A stretch of DNA of 64,000 nt, taken from assembly GCF_963675305.1 (NCBI RefSeq), contig NZ_OY776147.1:1550001-1614000 (forward strand). Direction: 5' to 3'. The stretch is from an uncultured Hyphomonas sp. GTDB taxonomy: Bacteria; Pseudomonadota; Alphaproteobacteria; Caulobacterales; Hyphomonadaceae. Shown one piece after another: positions 8,269 to 17,239 of the stretch (position 1 is the stretch's first letter; each line of letters begins with the position of its first letter). The notes under the pieces were generated by a model. That model worked only from the letters and a program-made list of their open reading frames with translations. It ran no database searches and was not told the origin of the DNA. Position numbers and translations under genes: made by a program.

Positions 8269-9644
8269 ATATTCTGGTCGTTGATGATGAACCTGACATC
8301 CGGGAGCTGATCGCCGGCGTTCTCGGCGATGAAGGCTATTCGGTTCGTACTGCCGCAACGGCAGAGGCGGCGCTCGAAGAGGTACGTACACGGACACCAC
8401 GCCTCGTGGTGCTGGATGTGTGGCTGCAGGGCAGCGGCATGGATGGCCTCTCGCTGCTGAAATACCTGAAGTCGATCGATCCGCTGTTGCCGGTGATCGT
8501 GATCAGTGGGCACGGCAATATCGAGACGGCGGTCGCTGCGATCCGGCGCGGTGCCTATGATTTTATCGAGAAGCCGTTCAAGACCGACCGTCTGCTGCAC
8601 CTGATCGACCGGGCCATCGAGTCGGCCGCGCTGAAATACGAAAACGCCGCCTTGCGGAACCGGGCCGGTGACGATGAGCGCTGGATCGGGGACAGTCATG
8701 CAGCGGCGAATTTGCGGAGTTCCATCGAGAAGGTGGCCCCGACCAATTCTCGCGTGATGATTACCGGGCCGGCAGGCGTCGGGAAGGAACTGGCTGCCCG
8801 ACTGATCCATCGCAACTCCTTGCGGGCAAACGGGCCGTTCATCGTCGTGAACGCGGCAACGATCGCGCCGGACCAGATGGAAATTGCGCTCTTCGGCGAG
8901 GAAGATGCCCAGGGCCGGACAACGCGTATCGGTCTGTTTGAAAAGGCCCACCTCGGGACGCTCCTTCTTGACGAAGTCGCGGACATGCCACCGGGCACGC
9001 AGAGCAAAATACTCCGTGTTCTTACCGAACAGCGCTTCCAGCGTGTCGGTGGACGGTCAGACGTCAATGTCGATGTCCGGGTCATGTCCGCCACGACCAA
9101 GGACCTGAAAAAGGAGATCGAGGAATCCCGTTTCCGGGAAGACCTCTATTACCGCCTGAATGTCGTGCCGCTGAGGGTTCCATCCCTCGCAGAGCGCCGG
9201 GACGATATTGCCGATCTCGTGACCTATTTCATCGAGCGGATCGCCGATTCCTCTGGCCTGACGCCCAGAACGTTCTCCCAGGAGGCCATGGCTGTCCTGC
9301 AGTCGATGGACTGGCCGGGGAATATCCGGCAATTGCGCAATGTCGTGGAACGGATCCTGATCCTGTCGCCGTCGGACTCCAACCGGCCCGTCAGCGTTGA
9401 TGAATTGCCCCGGGATGTCGGCAGTAGTGTGCAGAATTCCAAAGCCGGGTCAGCGGACCTGGTCGGTCTTTCCCTTCGTGATGCGCGTGAACAGTTCGAG
9501 CGCGAATACCTGGCACTGCAGATCACGCGGTTTAACGGGAACATATCGCGGACGGCTGAATTCATTGGAATGGAGCGCTCTGCACTCCATAGAAAATTAA
9601 AGGCTTTGGGCGTAGCGTCCGGGGCGAGTCGGCAAGACAGCTGA
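8259..9644 (+). CDS. ntrX: nitrogen regulation response regulator NtrX
   Basis: A 461-residue partner of NtrY: receiver domain with Asp53 and Lys105, AAA+ domain with Walker A GPAGVGKE at 170-177 and Walker B LLLDEVAD, and a C-terminal Fis-type helix-turn-helix (ISRTAEFIGMERSALHRKL). The GAFTGA loop is absent; the segment reads LFGEEDAQGRTTRIGLFE from residue 211. That absence is familiar for alphaproteobacterial NtrX, which affects respiration, nitrogen metabolism and the cell envelope. Its start lies inside the ntrY end, with GAGGAG just upstream (8245-8250). Confidence 0.95.
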   Translation: MALDILVVDDEPDIRELIAGVLGDEGYSVRTAATAEAALEEVRTRTPRLVVLDVWLQGSGMDGLSLLKYLKSIDPLLPVIVISGHGNIETAVAAIRRGAYDFIEKPFKTDRLLHLIDRAIESAALKYENAALRNRAGDDERWIGDSHAAANLRSSIEKVAPTNSRVMITGPAGVGKELAARLIHRNSLRANGPFIVVNAATIAPDQMEIALFGEEDAQGRTTRIGLFEKAHLGTLLLDEVADMPPGTQSKILRVLTEQRFQRVGGRSDVNVDVRVMSATTKDLKKEIEESRFREDLYYRLNVVPLRVPSLAERRDDIADLVTYFIERIADSSGLTPRTFSQEAMAVLQSMDWPGNIRQLRNVVERILILSPSDSNRPVSVDELPRDVGSSVQNSKAGSADLVGLSLRDAREQFEREYLALQITRFNGNISRTAEFIGMERSALHRKLKALGVASGASRQDS

Positions 9645-9664
9645 TGTCGGCGGAAGGCTGAGAA

Positions 9665-11038
9665 ATGCGCGTTCTTATCTGCGGGGCTGGCCGGGTCGGA
9701 CACGGCATCGCGCGGCGTCTCGCGCGGGAAAAGCACGATATTACCATCATCGACGAGGATCAGGACCTGGTCGACCAGGTTTCGACTGACCTCGATGTGC
9801 GTGGCTACACGGGGCATGCGGCGCATCCGGATGTGCTGAAACGGGCAGGCGCGGCAGACTGCGAAATGATCATCGCAGTGACGCATTTCGACGAAATCAA
9901 CATGGTGATCTGCCAGATCGCCCACACGCTCTTTTCCGTGCCGTTCAAGATCGCCCGCGTGCGCGACCAGTCCTATATCGATCCGGCCTGGAAGAATATT
10001 TTCTCCCGCGAGGGGCTGCCGATCGACATGGTGATCTCACCGGAAGTCGAAGTGGGTGAAGCCATTCTTCAGCGTCTGCGGACGCCTGGGGCGATCATGT
10101 CCGCGACGTTCGGCCGGGGCAAAGTGCGTTTGCTCGGGTTGGAGATTTCGGACAACAACCCGTTGCTGGATACGGCTGTCGATCAGATCCGCGGCCTGTT
10201 CCCGGACCTTTCGGCCCGGATCATCGGCATCGGGACAGGTGACTCCGTGCGGGCGCCTAAGGGCAGTGACGTCCTGAAACCGGGGGACCGCGCCTATATT
10301 GCCGTGCTGGATTCCCACGCGGAGCGGCTGACCTCGATCTTTAACCGGAACGTAGAACGCTCCGATCACATTGTGATCGTCGGCGGCGGCAATGTCGGGC
10401 TCTACGTAGCGCAGACGCTGGAGCGGGAAAGCAACAAGCGGATCCGCCTGATCGAAAACGACCCGGACCGGGCCAATACCGCCGTCGCAGGGGTCAAACG
10501 CTCCATTGTCATCCAGGGCGACGGGCTCAATCCGGACATTCTGACCGAGGCTGGCGCTTCAAAGGCGGATTTCGTTGTCGCCATCACCAATGACGACAAG
10601 ACCAACCTCCTGATTTCCAACCTGGCAAAGCGCGCCGGCGCAAAGCGGACGCTGGCGCTGGTGAATGCCACGGAGCTGGCAGGACTAGCGCATGACATGC
10701 GGGTGGATGCCGTCCTCGATCCGCGGGCGTTGACCGTTTCGCAGATCCTCTTGCGGATGCGCCGTGGCCGGATTCTCGGATTGCAATCCCTGGAAGACGG
10801 ACAGGCCGAAGTGGCAGAGGGCGTCACGCTGGAATCGTCATCGCTGATCGGAAAGCCAACAGGCTATGATGACCTGCCGGATGGGATCACGGCAGCGGCC
10901 ATTGTGCGCGGAGATGAGGTCATAATGGCAGGACCGGAAACGGTTGTCCGCACCGAAGATCGCCTGATCGTCTTCTACGAGGAGGAACTGGTCCGCAAAG
11001 TGGAGAAATTCTTCCGCGTCAGTCCGGACTTCTTCTAG
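9665..11038 (+). CDS. trkA: Trk potassium transporter peripheral NAD-binding subunit TrkA
   Basis: A 457-residue cytosolic regulator of potassium uptake with two repeats, each an RCK/TrkA-N Rossmann domain plus a TrkA-C domain. The first nucleotide-binding loop is ICGAGRVGHG at the N terminus; the second is VGGGNVGLY near residue 239. It binds the TrkH channel. It begins 20 nt after ntrX and is followed 4 nt later by trkH. Placement of trkA/trkH behind ntrYX is common in alphaproteobacteria and hints at joint control of ion balance and nitrogen or redox status. Confidence 0.95.
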   Translation: MRVLICGAGRVGHGIARRLAREKHDITIIDEDQDLVDQVSTDLDVRGYTGHAAHPDVLKRAGAADCEMIIAVTHFDEINMVICQIAHTLFSVPFKIARVRDQSYIDPAWKNIFSREGLPIDMVISPEVEVGEAILQRLRTPGAIMSATFGRGKVRLLGLEISDNNPLLDTAVDQIRGLFPDLSARIIGIGTGDSVRAPKGSDVLKPGDRAYIAVLDSHAERLTSIFNRNVERSDHIVIVGGGNVGLYVAQTLERESNKRIRLIENDPDRANTAVAGVKRSIVIQGDGLNPDILTEAGASKADFVVAITNDDKTNLLISNLAKRAGAKRTLALVNATELAGLAHDMRVDAVLDPRALTVSQILLRMRRGRILGLQSLEDGQAEVAEGVTLESSSLIGKPTGYDDLPDGITAAAIVRGDEVIMAGPETVVRTEDRLIVFYEEELVRKVEKFFRVSPDFF

Positions 11039-11042
11039 GCAC

Positions 11043-12449
11043 ATGAATTACGCGTCCGTCGTCCGCATCCTGGCCCTGGTGATGCTGATCCTTGCAGGCT
11101 CCAGCGTGCCGGCAATCCTGACGGCTCTGGTCCATGGTGAGAACGAGCAGGTTTTTGCCTTTCTTGCCATGGTGCTGGGGATCAGCGTTATCAGTACCAG
11201 CATCCTGTTCCTGACTCCCAAGCCCAGCCAGAAGGCGCGACCTTCCGATGCGCTCGGGCTGGTGATCCTTTGGTGGTTCCTGGCGCCTGTTGCGGCCTGT
11301 CTGCCGTTCGTCGTCGGCGTCCAGAATGCGTCATTGCTGCAGGCTATCCATGAGGCAACGGCCTGCCTGACGACGACCGGCCAGTCGGTCATCGCGGTTG
11401 AGGGCAATCTATGGCCGGCCAGCCTGATCGTCTGGCGTGGAACGCTGCACCTGCTGGGCGCGTCGGCGTCGATCATTGTCGCCGCCAGCGTCCTCGCCGC
11501 GCTGAACCTCGGCGGTCCGGGGATTCACCGCAGCGAGCTTTTCGTCATGCCGGAAACGAGCTTCTTCGATGCAGTCCCGAAGGTTGCGCGTTCGATCATC
11601 CTCATCATGGTCGTGTCCATCACCCTGACCGTTCTGGCGCTGGAGCTGGCCAGCGTTTCCCCTGGGCGGGCCATGTCGGATGCAGTCAGCGTCTGGACCA
11701 CCGGCCTTGTGGATCCGGCGCCTTATGGCCGGGCAAATGCAGGGGCTGTGGCCGATGTGATCCTGGCGATCGGACTGGTGGGCGGCGCGCTGGGGCTCGC
11801 GATCGCGCTTCCGCTCAGGGACCGGCGTTTCCTCAAGGCGCTGACGGACCCTGAATTGCGCGTTTTCGTCGTGTTGGTGCTTATCTTCACCGCCATGGCC
11901 GTTTTTTCCGGACTGAAAGTCATTGAGTCCCTCGGCTGGTCGATTTCCGCACTGGCCACGTCTGGCCTGCCTCTGGGCAGCTCGGACACCTGGGACAAAG
12001 TGCCCTTGCCCGTATTCGTTTTACCGGCACTGATCGGCGGGTCTGCGCTTTCGGCGGCAGGTGGCGTGAAAATCGCGCGGCTGATCGTCCTGTCCCGGCG
12101 CGCCGGGATGGAGTTCCGGCAGCTGGGCTATCGCCGGTCAGTTCTGGGATTTCAGTTCCGGGACCGTGAGATGAACGAGCGAAGCGTGATTGGCGTCTGG
12201 GTCTACCTGATCGCCTATATTCTCAGCGTTTTCCTCGTGATGCTGGGGTTCACCTTCACCGGCGTTCCGTTTGAATCATCCATCCGGCTGGCTATCGGTT
12301 GCCTGACCAATTCAGGCGGTCTGGTTATCGGCCACGTAGCACAGCTGGATCAGGCTGCCTCGATTTTAGCCATTTTCTCCATGCTGCTGGGCAGGTTGGA
12401 GATTTTGGCGATCATTCCTGCAATTTCTGTCAGTTTCTGGCGGGGGTAG
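11043..12449 (+). CDS. trkH: Trk-type potassium uptake channel subunit TrkH
   Basis: A 468-residue polytopic inner-membrane protein with about ten hydrophobic helices. The four pore loops expected of the TrkH/KtrB family are visible as short filter motifs: TTTGQSV near residue 115, TTGLVDP near 220, TSGLPLG near 306 and TNSGGLVIG near 419. It imports potassium under TrkA control. It starts 4 nt after trkA. It is a little shorter than enterobacterial TrkH (about 483 residues) but complete at both ends. Confidence 0.92.
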   Translation: MNYASVVRILALVMLILAGSSVPAILTALVHGENEQVFAFLAMVLGISVISTSILFLTPKPSQKARPSDALGLVILWWFLAPVAACLPFVVGVQNASLLQAIHEATACLTTTGQSVIAVEGNLWPASLIVWRGTLHLLGASASIIVAASVLAALNLGGPGIHRSELFVMPETSFFDAVPKVARSIILIMVVSITLTVLALELASVSPGRAMSDAVSVWTTGLVDPAPYGRANAGAVADVILAIGLVGGALGLAIALPLRDRRFLKALTDPELRVFVVLVLIFTAMAVFSGLKVIESLGWSISALATSGLPLGSSDTWDKVPLPVFVLPALIGGSALSAAGGVKIARLIVLSRRAGMEFRQLGYRRSVLGFQFRDREMNERSVIGVWVYLIAYILSVFLVMLGFTFTGVPFESSIRLAIGCLTNSGGLVIGHVAQLDQAASILAIFSMLLGRLEILAIIPAISVSFWRG

Positions 12450-12526
12450 ATGGGGTTGGCCCTTGCTTAAGCCCCTCAATCCAGTTAGCCCGCGATCATA
12501 ACAAGAACAACAGGAATTAACCTGCT

Positions 12527-12775
12527 ATGTCGGCTGATAAAAAACAGAACCTTCAGGATGCCTTTCTGAATGCGGTACGCAAATCGCGTACGCCACTGAC
12601 GGTGTTTCTCGTGAATGGTGTGAAGCTGCAGGGCGTAGTGACCTGGTTTGACAACTTTTGTGTGTTGCTGCGGGGCGATGGTCGTCCGCCGCAGCTGGTG
12701 TACAAGCATGCCATTTCCACGATCGCGCCAAGCGCTCCCGTCCAGCTCTTCGACGAAGAGATTGACAAGGAATAG
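12527..12775 (+). CDS. hfq: RNA chaperone Hfq
   Basis: An 82-residue Sm-like protein that forms a hexameric ring and helps small RNAs pair with mRNAs. It has the Sm1 motif VFLVNGVKLQGVVTWFDNF and the Sm2 motif VYKHAISTIAP; the C-terminal tail is short, as usual in alphaproteobacteria. It lies 77 nt after trkH and only 6 nt before hflX, the widely conserved hfq-hflX pair. A promoter may lie in the gap after trkH; none was clear by eye. Confidence 0.97.
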   Translation: MSADKKQNLQDAFLNAVRKSRTPLTVFLVNGVKLQGVVTWFDNFCVLLRGDGRPPQLVYKHAISTIAPSAPVQLFDEEIDKE

Positions 12776-12781
12776 GGCTTT

Positions 12782-14107
12782 TTGAGCGACAAGCTTATTG
12801 ATCGCCTTCCTGCGCCGGAAATTGCCGGGGCCATCATTCCCTGGTTCTCGCCAGCCAATCGACCTACGGCAGACAGGCTGGAGGAAACCTCCGGTCTGAT
12901 TGAAGCGTTGGGATGCGAGCTGGCATTCCTGCGGCCAGAACATGTGCGGCAAGTCAATTCGGCCCAGCTGATTTCCGGCGGCATTCTGAACCGGCTTGCC
13001 GAGGACCTTGAAGCGGCTCACTGCACGCTGGTCGTTATTGATGGCGCGCTGACGCCCGTTCAGCAGCGCAACCTCGAAAAAAAGCTCGGCGTGAAGGTGA
13101 TCGACCGGACCGGGCTGATCCTAGAAATCTTCGGACTGCGGGCCCGCACCAAGGAAGGGCGGTTGCAGGTAGAGCTTGCGCGGTTGCTCTATGAGCGCTC
13201 CCGACTTGTGCGGACCTGGACCCACCTGGAGCGCCAGCGGGGTGGTGGCGGCTTCCTGTCCGGGCCGGGCGAGAGCCAGCTTGAAGCCGACCGCCGGATG
13301 CTCGACGACAAGATCGTCAGGCTCAAGGCGGAGCTGGACGATGTGCGCCGCACACGCGCTGTGCAGCGTGCTGGCCGCCAGCGTACCGGCAAACCGGTGG
13401 TGGCGCTCGTGGGCTATACGAATGCCGGCAAGTCGACGCTCTTCAATCGGCTCACCGGGGCAGACGTCTTCGCGAAAGACATGCCCTTTGCGACCCTTGA
13501 CCCGACAATCCGCCGGCTGGACCTGCCGACATTGGGCGAGGCGGCGCTGATCGACACGGTCGGCTTTATCACAGACCTGCCGACACACCTGATCGACAGC
13601 TTTCAGGCCACGCTGGAAGAGGCGATGCAGGCCGACCTGCTGGTCCATGTAAGGGACCGGTCCAGTCCGGCCGATCTGGAGCAGGCAGAGGATGTGCTGG
13701 GCGTTCTGGGGCGCCTTGAGCAGGAAACCGGGCTGCCTCTGCCGCCGATGATCGAAGCCTGGAACAAGGCGGATCTGCTGTCACCGGAACGGGCCGAAGC
13801 TCTGGAGATCGCCGCGCTGAACCAGGATGGCTATCCCGCAGTTCTGCTGTCCGCGGTAACCGGCCGTGGGATGGACGATCTGCTGGCCGCAATCGAGCGC
13901 GGTTTGCTGATGAGCGCAGCGGAAGTGCGGATGGTCCTCAAACCCGAGCATGGCCGGGCGCGGGCCTGGCTGCACCGCAACGGCGAAGTGTTAGGCGAAG
14001 AGATCCAGGACAATGGCGCATCGCTGATGCGTGTCCGCCTGAAATCTGACCGTCTGGGACAATTCCAGGCCGAGTTCCCGGAGATCGAAACAGAGGTGGC
14101 GGACTAA
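12782..14107 (+). CDS. hflX: ribosome-associated GTPase HflX
   Basis: A 441-residue GTPase that binds the large ribosomal subunit and splits stalled or heat-damaged ribosomes. The N-terminal HflX domain contains the glycine-rich RQRGGGGFLSGPGESQLE. The G domain follows with G1 GYTNAGKST (about residue 210), G2 around FATLDPT, G3 DTVGF and G4 NKAD. The start is a TTG at 12782, 6 nt after hfq; a shorter start would cut the conserved N terminus. The TAA stop overlaps the mazG stop codon on the other strand (4 nt shared). Confidence 0.95.
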   Translation: MSDKLIDRLPAPEIAGAIIPWFSPANRPTADRLEETSGLIEALGCELAFLRPEHVRQVNSAQLISGGILNRLAEDLEAAHCTLVVIDGALTPVQQRNLEKKLGVKVIDRTGLILEIFGLRARTKEGRLQVELARLLYERSRLVRTWTHLERQRGGGGFLSGPGESQLEADRRMLDDKIVRLKAELDDVRRTRAVQRAGRQRTGKPVVALVGYTNAGKSTLFNRLTGADVFAKDMPFATLDPTIRRLDLPTLGEAALIDTVGFITDLPTHLIDSFQATLEEAMQADLLVHVRDRSSPADLEQAEDVLGVLGRLEQETGLPLPPMIEAWNKADLLSPERAEALEIAALNQDGYPAVLLSAVTGRGMDDLLAAIERGLLMSAAEVRMVLKPEHGRARAWLHRNGEVLGEEIQDNGASLMRVRLKSDRLGQFQAEFPEIETEVAD

Positions 14108-14937
14108 CCGCTTACTTCAGTCTTCTTGACCGCCTGCCAGAGGCTTTCCTGCGTATCAAGGTCAAGCTGGTCGAAGTCCTGACCGCGCTGGCCAGCGAGC
14201 TGTTCCATTGCGCGAAAACGGCGTTCGAATTTGGCATTGGCCTGACGCAAAGCCACTTCGGGATCGATGCTGAGGCGGCGCGCCAGGTTTGCGACAACGA
14301 AGAGCAGATCCCCGATCTCATCCTGAACTGCCTCAGCATCGCCTGAAGCGATGGCGTCCTTCACTTCCTCGGTTTCTTCTTCCAGCTTGCTGAAAATCTG
14401 GTTCGCTTCCGTCCAGTCGAAACCGGTGCGGGCAGCGCGTTTCTGAAGCTTCTCTGCGCGCAGCAGGGCAGGGAGCGACAAGGCGACGCCGTCCAGCGCG
14501 CTCACCGGCGCCTTACCCTTTGTCTTTGCTTCGCGTTCCTTTGCTTTGACGACTTCCCAGGCAACGATCTGGTCGTCTGAGGAGCGGTCATCTGCGGCTT
14601 CGAATACGTGCGGATGGCGGCGGATCATTTTCTCATTGATCGCCGCCGCCACATCGGCGGCCTCAAACGCGCCTTCCTCGGCTGCCATCCGGCTGTGGAA
14701 GGCGACCTGGAACAGAAGATCGCCCAGTTCTTCCCGGAGTTCGCCCTTGTCGCCGCGCTCAATCGCGTCAGCCACTTCATAGGCTTCCTCGATCGTGTAG
14801 GGGGCGATTGTGTGGAAGGTCTGCTCCAGGTCCCAGGGGCAGCCGCCATCGGGATCGCGCAGCCGGTCCATGATCTCCAGCAGCCGCACGAATTCATCGG
14901 CTGCGCGTTGATGGCGGGATGTGTCTGAGTGATCCAT
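14104..14937 (-). CDS. mazG: nucleoside triphosphate pyrophosphohydrolase MazG
   Basis: A 277-residue house-cleaning enzyme that hydrolyses nucleoside triphosphates to monophosphates. Two MazG helical-bundle domains are present. The first has the motif CPWDLEQTFHTIAPYTIEEAYEVADAI split across about residues 36-62, and the metal-binding EELGDLLFQVAFHS. The second has EEVKDAI and DEIGDLLFVVANLAR. The open frame extends upstream to 15546, but that part is antisense to dgoK; the ATG at 14937 gives the normal protein. It is convergent with hflX and divergent from dgoK. Confidence 0.95.
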   Translation of the reverse strand: MDHSDTSRHQRAADEFVRLLEIMDRLRDPDGGCPWDLEQTFHTIAPYTIEEAYEVADAIERGDKGELREELGDLLFQVAFHSRMAAEEGAFEAADVAAAINEKMIRRHPHVFEAADDRSSDDQIVAWEVVKAKEREAKTKGKAPVSALDGVALSLPALLRAEKLQKRAARTGFDWTEANQIFSKLEEETEEVKDAIASGDAEAVQDEIGDLLFVVANLARRLSIDPEVALRQANAKFERRFRAMEQLAGQRGQDFDQLDLDTQESLWQAVKKTEVSG

Positions 14938-15102
14938 GACGCGGGTCCTGATCGATACGGTCTGGGCGGTGAAGCTCTTTTGGGGTTTGCGGTCGCACGT
15001 GACACATACCGGAATGGATTGACTTTCCCTGCGGTGCAAGAGACGTGAAAGCATGCGACCTGTAATCTCCACAACTCTCGAACGAATGACGGGACGCCGC
15101 TC

Positions 15103-15975
15103 ATGAAAGACCGCACGATCCTTATCGGCATCGACTGGGGGGCTTCCACGTTCCGGGCCTGGGCATTTGATGAAGAAGGCGATGTCATTGGCGGAACTTC
15201 CGTTCCGGACGGCATTCTGACCCATTCGGGCGATGCGATGGGCCGCCTGACATTTCATATTAATGAGTGGCTGAGCGAGTGGCCCGAAGTCCCGATCATT
15301 GCCTGTGGGGGTGTTGGCGGCGCGCAGGGCATCCATCGCACGGATTACCTGCCAGTTCCGATGTTGATTGCCGACCTGCCCAAGCATCTGGTGGAAGTGA
15401 ATGGCATCCACATCGTGCCTGGTCTGAAGCAGGTTTCTCCCCCCGATATTATGCGCGGAGAAGAGACACAGCTCTTCGCGCTCGATGATTCCGTCGGCGC
15501 CGTGTGCATTCCGGGCACCTATACAAAGCATGTCAATTTCGAGCATGGGCGGATCCTTGGCTTCACCTCAGAGGTGACCGGGGAGATGAGGGCTCTGCTA
15601 TTGGCCAATGGCGGCCTGAAGACGCCTGAGGGCGTCGAGCAGGAGTTCGATGAAGCCGTTTTCCGGGAATGGGTGGAATATTCGCTGGATCCCGATGATG
15701 CGGCGTCTCCATTTGCTGTGCGCGCGGCCCGCAAGACGGGCGTTCTGGATCCGAAGCACCATGAGACGGCCCTCACTGGCCTCCTGATCGGAGCGGACAT
15801 CGCGGCACATTACGACCCGGGTGACGAGCTGACTCTGGTCGCGGACGGCGCGATTCTCGAATCCTACCGGATTGCGCTGGAGGCGCTGGGGGCAGACCTC
15901 GATGAATGCTCGGCGGAAGAGGCGACGCAGGATGGCCTGTTCGAGCTGGCGGAAGAGGCGGGGCTGATCGGATGA
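15103..15975 (+). CDS. dgoK: 2-dehydro-3-deoxygalactonokinase family sugar-acid kinase
   Basis: A 290-residue ASKHA-fold kinase expected to phosphorylate 2-keto-3-deoxygalactonate with ATP in the DeLey-Doudoroff galactose route. The N terminus reads ILIGIDWGASTFRAWAFD (phosphate loop), followed by ACGGVGGAQGI, IMRGEETQLFAL and the late GADI/LVADGAIL segments, all typical of the family. The stop overlaps the start of the SMP-30 gene (ATGA), so they form a two-gene unit. The partner aldolase and dehydratase are not in the window, so the substrate is inferred from family alone. Confidence 0.85.
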   Translation: MKDRTILIGIDWGASTFRAWAFDEEGDVIGGTSVPDGILTHSGDAMGRLTFHINEWLSEWPEVPIIACGGVGGAQGIHRTDYLPVPMLIADLPKHLVEVNGIHIVPGLKQVSPPDIMRGEETQLFALDDSVGAVCIPGTYTKHVNFEHGRILGFTSEVTGEMRALLLANGGLKTPEGVEQEFDEAVFREWVEYSLDPDDAASPFAVRAARKTGVLDPKHHETALTGLLIGADIAAHYDPGDELTLVADGAILESYRIALEALGADLDECSAEEATQDGLFELAEEAGLIG

Positions 15976-16856
15976 TGCTGGCGCCGGAATGCGTGGCGCC
16001 CACAGGGTGCGTGTTGGGCAATGGCCCGGTCTGGAGCGAGACCGAAGGATTTCTCTGGTGGGTCGATGTAAAGCGCGCGAAGCTGCATCGCTACAATCCC
16101 CGAACCGGAAACACACGCCGTTACGACTTGCCGCTCCGTGCCAGTGCAATCGCACTATATGAGGGCAGTTTTCTGATGGTGGGCGACCGGGAAATCGGCG
16201 TCTATGATCCGTCAACGGAAGTTTATGACACTTTGCTGGGTGTTGAAACAGAACCGGAAGGCAATCGGACGAATGATGGCGGTGTGGCGCCCGACGGTTC
16301 TTTCTGGTTCGGGACGATGGACGACCAGGAGCGAGACGCCAGCGGCAACTATTACCGGTTCGGTACCGACAAGGTGCTGACCCAGCTGCGCCTTCCGTCT
16401 GTCCTGTCGACCAACACGATGCAGTTTTCGCCGGACGGCAAGACATTCTATACCTGCGACAGCGCTGAGCAGGAAATTCTCGCCTTCGACTTCGATCAGG
16501 CGACCGGCGCGCTCACCGGACGGCGTATCTTCGCTTCCACCTATGAGTTTGGCGGCTTCCCGTACGGGTCGGCTGTTGATTCGGAAGGTTGCCTCTGGAC
16601 GAGCCTGTGGGGCGCATCGCGAATCGTGCGGTATACGCCGGACGGGAAGGTGGACCGGGTGATCATTCTCGCTGCACCGAGGCCTACCGGAATCGCCTTT
16701 GGCGGACCGGACTACAGAACCATGTTCATCACGACCGCGCGTGCCGGCATGTCATTCCCGCAGCTCGACGCGCGACCCTTGTCGGGGAGCCTGTTTGCCG
16801 TTCAGGTCGACATTCCTGGCCTGCCAGCCAGGGAGTTCGGACGCGCGATCGGCTGA
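15972..16856 (+). CDS. SMP-30/gluconolactonase/LRE family protein with altered metal-site residues
   Basis: A 294-residue six-bladed propeller of the SMP-30 lactonase family, translationally coupled to dgoK. Family blocks are recognisable: GPVW, NDGGVAPDGSFWFGTMD, STNTMQFSPDGKTFYTCDS and AVDSEGCLWTSLWG. Two of the usual divalent-metal ligands appear changed: the Glu of GEGPVW is Asn (LGNGPVW) and the Asp of PDG before AVDxxGxLW is Tyr (PYG). The Asn residues of the NDG and SNG-like blocks remain. It may be a lactonase with a different site, or a non-catalytic sugar-binding member. ATG codons at 15972 and 15975 are both possible. Confidence 0.82.
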   Translation: MMLAPECVAPTGCVLGNGPVWSETEGFLWWVDVKRAKLHRYNPRTGNTRRYDLPLRASAIALYEGSFLMVGDREIGVYDPSTEVYDTLLGVETEPEGNRTNDGGVAPDGSFWFGTMDDQERDASGNYYRFGTDKVLTQLRLPSVLSTNTMQFSPDGKTFYTCDSAEQEILAFDFDQATGALTGRRIFASTYEFGGFPYGSAVDSEGCLWTSLWGASRIVRYTPDGKVDRVIILAAPRPTGIAFGGPDYRTMFITTARAGMSFPQLDARPLSGSLFAVQVDIPGLPAREFGRAIG

Positions 16857-16990
16857 GGAGGCAGCTGAGGCGGCCTCTTGCAAGCGCGCGCAACCCACCT
16901 CAAATGCCTTCACATTGAAATTGGTGTAGTTTAACCGTGGACGTAGCGGCTCAAAACCGCTAACCCCCCGCTTTTCAAGAGAGTGTCGGA
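16857..16990 (+). promoter_or_regulatory. intergenic region upstream of secE-nusG with a tRNA-like stem-loop
   Basis: This 134-nt gap should hold the secE-nusG promoter. A perfect 6-bp stem with a 7-nt loop (TAGCGG, CTCAAAA, CCGCTA) spans 16944-16962 and resembles a tRNA anticodon arm, but no acceptor, D or T arm surrounds it. I could not assign -35 and -10 boxes with confidence. Confidence 0.3.
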
Positions 16991-17200
16991 ATGGCCGATA
17001 AGGTTAAGAAGAAACGGGTCGGGCCCATCACGTTCCTGCGCCAGGTGCGCGCGGAAGGGAACAAGGTGACCTGGACGTCGCGTCAGGAAACGGTTCAGGC
17101 AACGATTTTCGTTGTCATAATGTCGGTCCTTATCGCGCTCTTCCTGTTTGCCGCCGATTTCTTGATCAACTTGTTTGTAAAAGCGATCACCGGCCTTTGA
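16991..17200 (+). CDS. secE: preprotein translocase subunit SecE
   Basis: A 69-residue, single-spanning member of the SecYEG channel. A basic cytosolic segment with the conserved FLRQVRAEGNKVTWTSRQE stretch leads into one transmembrane helix (about residues 36-66). This one-helix form is the usual size outside enterobacteria. It is followed by nusG after 39 nt, the conserved order. The tRNA-Trp often found upstream of secE is absent here. Confidence 0.95.
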   Translation: MADKVKKKRVGPITFLRQVRAEGNKVTWTSRQETVQATIFVVIMSVLIALFLFAADFLINLFVKAITGL

Positions 17201-17239
17201 GGTTTGTGACCGTCCGGTTTCAAGGAGCGCGCTGGCCCC

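Noticed and set aside
16944..16962. Perfect stem-loop resembling a Leu (CAA) anticodon arm upstream of secE
   Set aside because: No acceptor stem, D arm or T arm can be built around it, so it is not a tRNA gene. It may be a leader hairpin or chance.
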